Source: Neobacillus vireti (GTDB lineage Bacteria > Bacillota > Bacilli > Bacillales > Cytobacillaceae). Taken from it: a stretch of DNA of 64,000 nt. Of this stretch, positions 62,474 to 64,000 are shown piece by piece; the first letter of the stretch is position 1; the number at the start of each line of letters is the position of its first letter. Below the pieces are notes generated by a model. That model had not been told where the DNA came from, did not search any database, and saw nothing but the letters and a program-made list of their open reading frames with translations. A program made the position numbers and the translations under genes. The DNA is taken from positions 1 through 64,000 of the forward strand of contig NZ_LDNB01000021.1 of assembly GCF_001026695.1 (NCBI RefSeq), written 5' to 3'.

Positions 62474-64000
62474 CTAGTAATCAGCTAGCCCGAAATCCTC
62501 CAGTATCCCTTCCATACTGTTTTCCACTTCAAAGAGGATCTCATCAATGTCATCATCTGTTAATTCAGCTACATTTTTTCCCTCTGCCGCATTTAAACTT
62601 GGAAGTTTAATAGTATCTTTTATATTCGTTTTTGAATCCACTGTGAGAGAAATGGTTCCAGGTGAGAACTTGTCTTGAACATTTAGCTTAATATCGAAAT
62701 TTTGTTTGGAATATTTATCTTTCAAACTAATATCTTTTGTTTGATAAATACTTCCCTTGAAAGCCGGCACATCCTGAAATTCATTTCCTCCCAGTCGAAG
62801 ATTAAAATCTCTTTCAACTGTTTGTTTATTTGCGCTCTTTCCTTTAAATAATGAGTTCATAGTGAAATCCGCTTTTGATTTAACGTCTCCACGATTTTCG
62901 AACGTGAATAACACTTTTAAGTTTTCTTTTCTTAGATCTTTATCCTTTGTAATCGTATTGGTATAGCGAAGTTCCATTTTTCCTTCCGCTGCATCCTCTG
63001 GAGCTATCGCGATACTTACTTCTTCAAATGTCTTATTATTGCTCAGAGGGACATGTTTTGTCTCGATGGCAAACTTAGCAAACTCTTTATTTTCGCCAAC
63101 AGCAAAGTTGATTTTTCGGTCAATGATTTGTTTGTTTTTATCAATTAATAAGACATATTTTAAACCGTCTGGATAGTTAAGCCGGTTCATTGCTTTTTTC
63201 ATTTCTTTTAAGCTGGAAATAAGCTCTTTTTTCACATTTGCTTTATCTGTTAAATCCTTGTCGACCTGGTCTTCTAACGAAGCGGCTTTAGCAACTTTCA
63301 CAACCCGGTCTGTCATTATTTTTTGTAACTCATCATCTTTTATTAATTGATCTAAAAAGCTGTTCATGAAAGCGTTCGTTTCTTCTGGAGAAAGTTGAAA
63401 GGTAATTTCCCGTAAGGAAAGGGATTCGCCTTCATGGTCAAACTTAACTCCTTTTTTTAGCGTAAAGTTTTCCTCTTTCATTGCCGTTAACAGGAATTTC
63501 GAATATCGCTTTGTCAAGCTTTCTTTTTCTTTCTCGCTCAGCTTTAGTTCTTTCCATTGTAAATTATTTAACTCAAGTGTCTCTGGCCCTTGATAATATG
63601 GATTAACCATCCTCATGAACTCGCCATATTGATTAAAGTTCAAGTAAAAAAATTGGTCGTATATCTTCGGTATTTTAAGACCGGCCTGTTTTTTGGTTTG
63701 TACATACTCAACATCCAATGCTTTCGTTCCATCGATATTTAGAGCAACTGTAGAATGACTTGCTTGTTTAATTGGATTTTGATTTGTTTTAATCGTAATT
63801 GCTGACTGCTTTAATAATTCTAGTAACATTTCTTCTTGGTAACTCATATTTCCTTCATTAATATCTAGATTTCCAGAAAGCTTAATCTCTGAACTAGATG
63901 GACTTTCAAGCAGTTTTTCTTGGAATGCCAAATCATCCCCATACAATGCATTCCAATCGTCAGCCATTTGCTGATATGAGTTGTACTCGGAAAGTAAGAA
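62474..64000 (-). CDS. Unknown protein, 5' end outside the window
   Basis: At least 508 codons; the frame stays open to the right edge, with 11 further codons upstream of the first ATG in the window and no stop, so the true start is probably beyond 64000. The visible part is soluble, rich in Lys, Asn and Glu, with alternating strands and helices (AKAASLEDQVDKDLTDKANVKK is helical), and ends in an acidic tail (TDDDIDEILFEVENSMEGILEDF). No family is recognised with confidence. Its position, two bases before two ABC-2 permeases, suggests an accessory part, perhaps anchored and facing outward. Confidence 0.75.
   Translation of the reverse strand, partial: FLLSEYNSYQQMADDWNALYGDDLAFQEKLLESPSSSEIKLSGNLDINEGNMSYQEEMLLELLKQSAITIKTNQNPIKQASHSTVALNIDGTKALDVEYVQTKKQAGLKIPKIYDQFFYLNFNQYGEFMRMVNPYYQGPETLELNNLQWKELKLSEKEKESLTKRYSKFLLTAMKEENFTLKKGVKFDHEGESLSLREITFQLSPEETNAFMNSFLDQLIKDDELQKIMTDRVVKVAKAASLEDQVDKDLTDKANVKKELISSLKEMKKAMNRLNYPDGLKYVLLIDKNKQIIDRKINFAVGENKEFAKFAIETKHVPLSNNKTFEEVSIAIAPEDAAEGKMELRYTNTITKDKDLRKENLKVLFTFENRGDVKSKADFTMNSLFKGKSANKQTVERDFNLRLGGNEFQDVPAFKGSIYQTKDISLKDKYSKQNFDIKLNVQDKFSPGTISLTVDSKTNIKDTIKLPSLNAAEGKNVAELTDDDIDEILFEVENSMEGILEDFGLADY

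Overview
The window is low-GC chromosomal DNA from an endospore-forming member of the Bacillaceae. The evidence is conserved gene order shared with Bacillus subtilis (rrn-ygxA-ygzB-perR ... gsaB-ygaE-ygaD-ntdP-ygaB-sspE-fabL-yfhS-mutY-yfhP-sspK-yfhH-...-recX-...-yfhE-yfhD), two small acid-soluble spore protein genes, AGGAGG-type ribosome binding sites and FabL. The exact genus (for example Neobacillus or a related lineage) cannot be settled from the sequence alone.

Region by region. 1-220: leader and tandem promoters of an rRNA operon whose 16S gene lies just off the left edge, read leftward. 235-3525: ygxA, ygzB, perR with its own PerR box, a cobalamin adenosyltransferase and the peroxiredoxin bcp. 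3611-6669: a two-helix ion channel and a three-gene ABC exporter, inserted relative to B. subtilis. 6866-18361: the conserved gsaB-to-recX backbone. 18656-29673: an accessory region with a GalU-type nucleotidyltransferase, four GT-A glycosyltransferases (two share an unusual C-terminal module), a DoxX protein behind Rex-like operators, homoserine dehydrogenase behind a SAM riboswitch, and a P-loop kinase/ROK sugar-kinase pair. 29764-42242: a complete arginine cluster argCJBD-carAB-argFGH, read leftward, with ARG-box candidates upstream of argC and argG. 42517-45002: a PadR/DUF1048/ABC efflux cassette with GC-richer ABC genes and a repeated 41-bp promoter module. 45340-50860: a DUF4395 membrane protein and a two-component system with an ABC-2 exporter, resembling the linearmycin-resistance (Lnr) arrangement. 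51005-52322: aroD and aroK. 52454-52639: a palindromic MITE-like repeat. 52676-58305: a five-gene oligopeptide ABC importer. 58502-64000: an Mta/TipA-like MerR regulator and a further ABC-2 exporter operon whose first gene runs off the right edge.

Four separate ABC-2 export systems lie in 64 kb, each with different or no adjacent regulation, beside a large biosynthetic operon. The most unusual items are the glycosyltransferases with a shared C-terminal module, the duplicated promoter module of the PadR cassette, the two Rex-type palindromes at doxX, and a five-copy 20-21 bp tandem repeat between argG and argH. All comparisons to families and to B. subtilis are from memory; no search was run.
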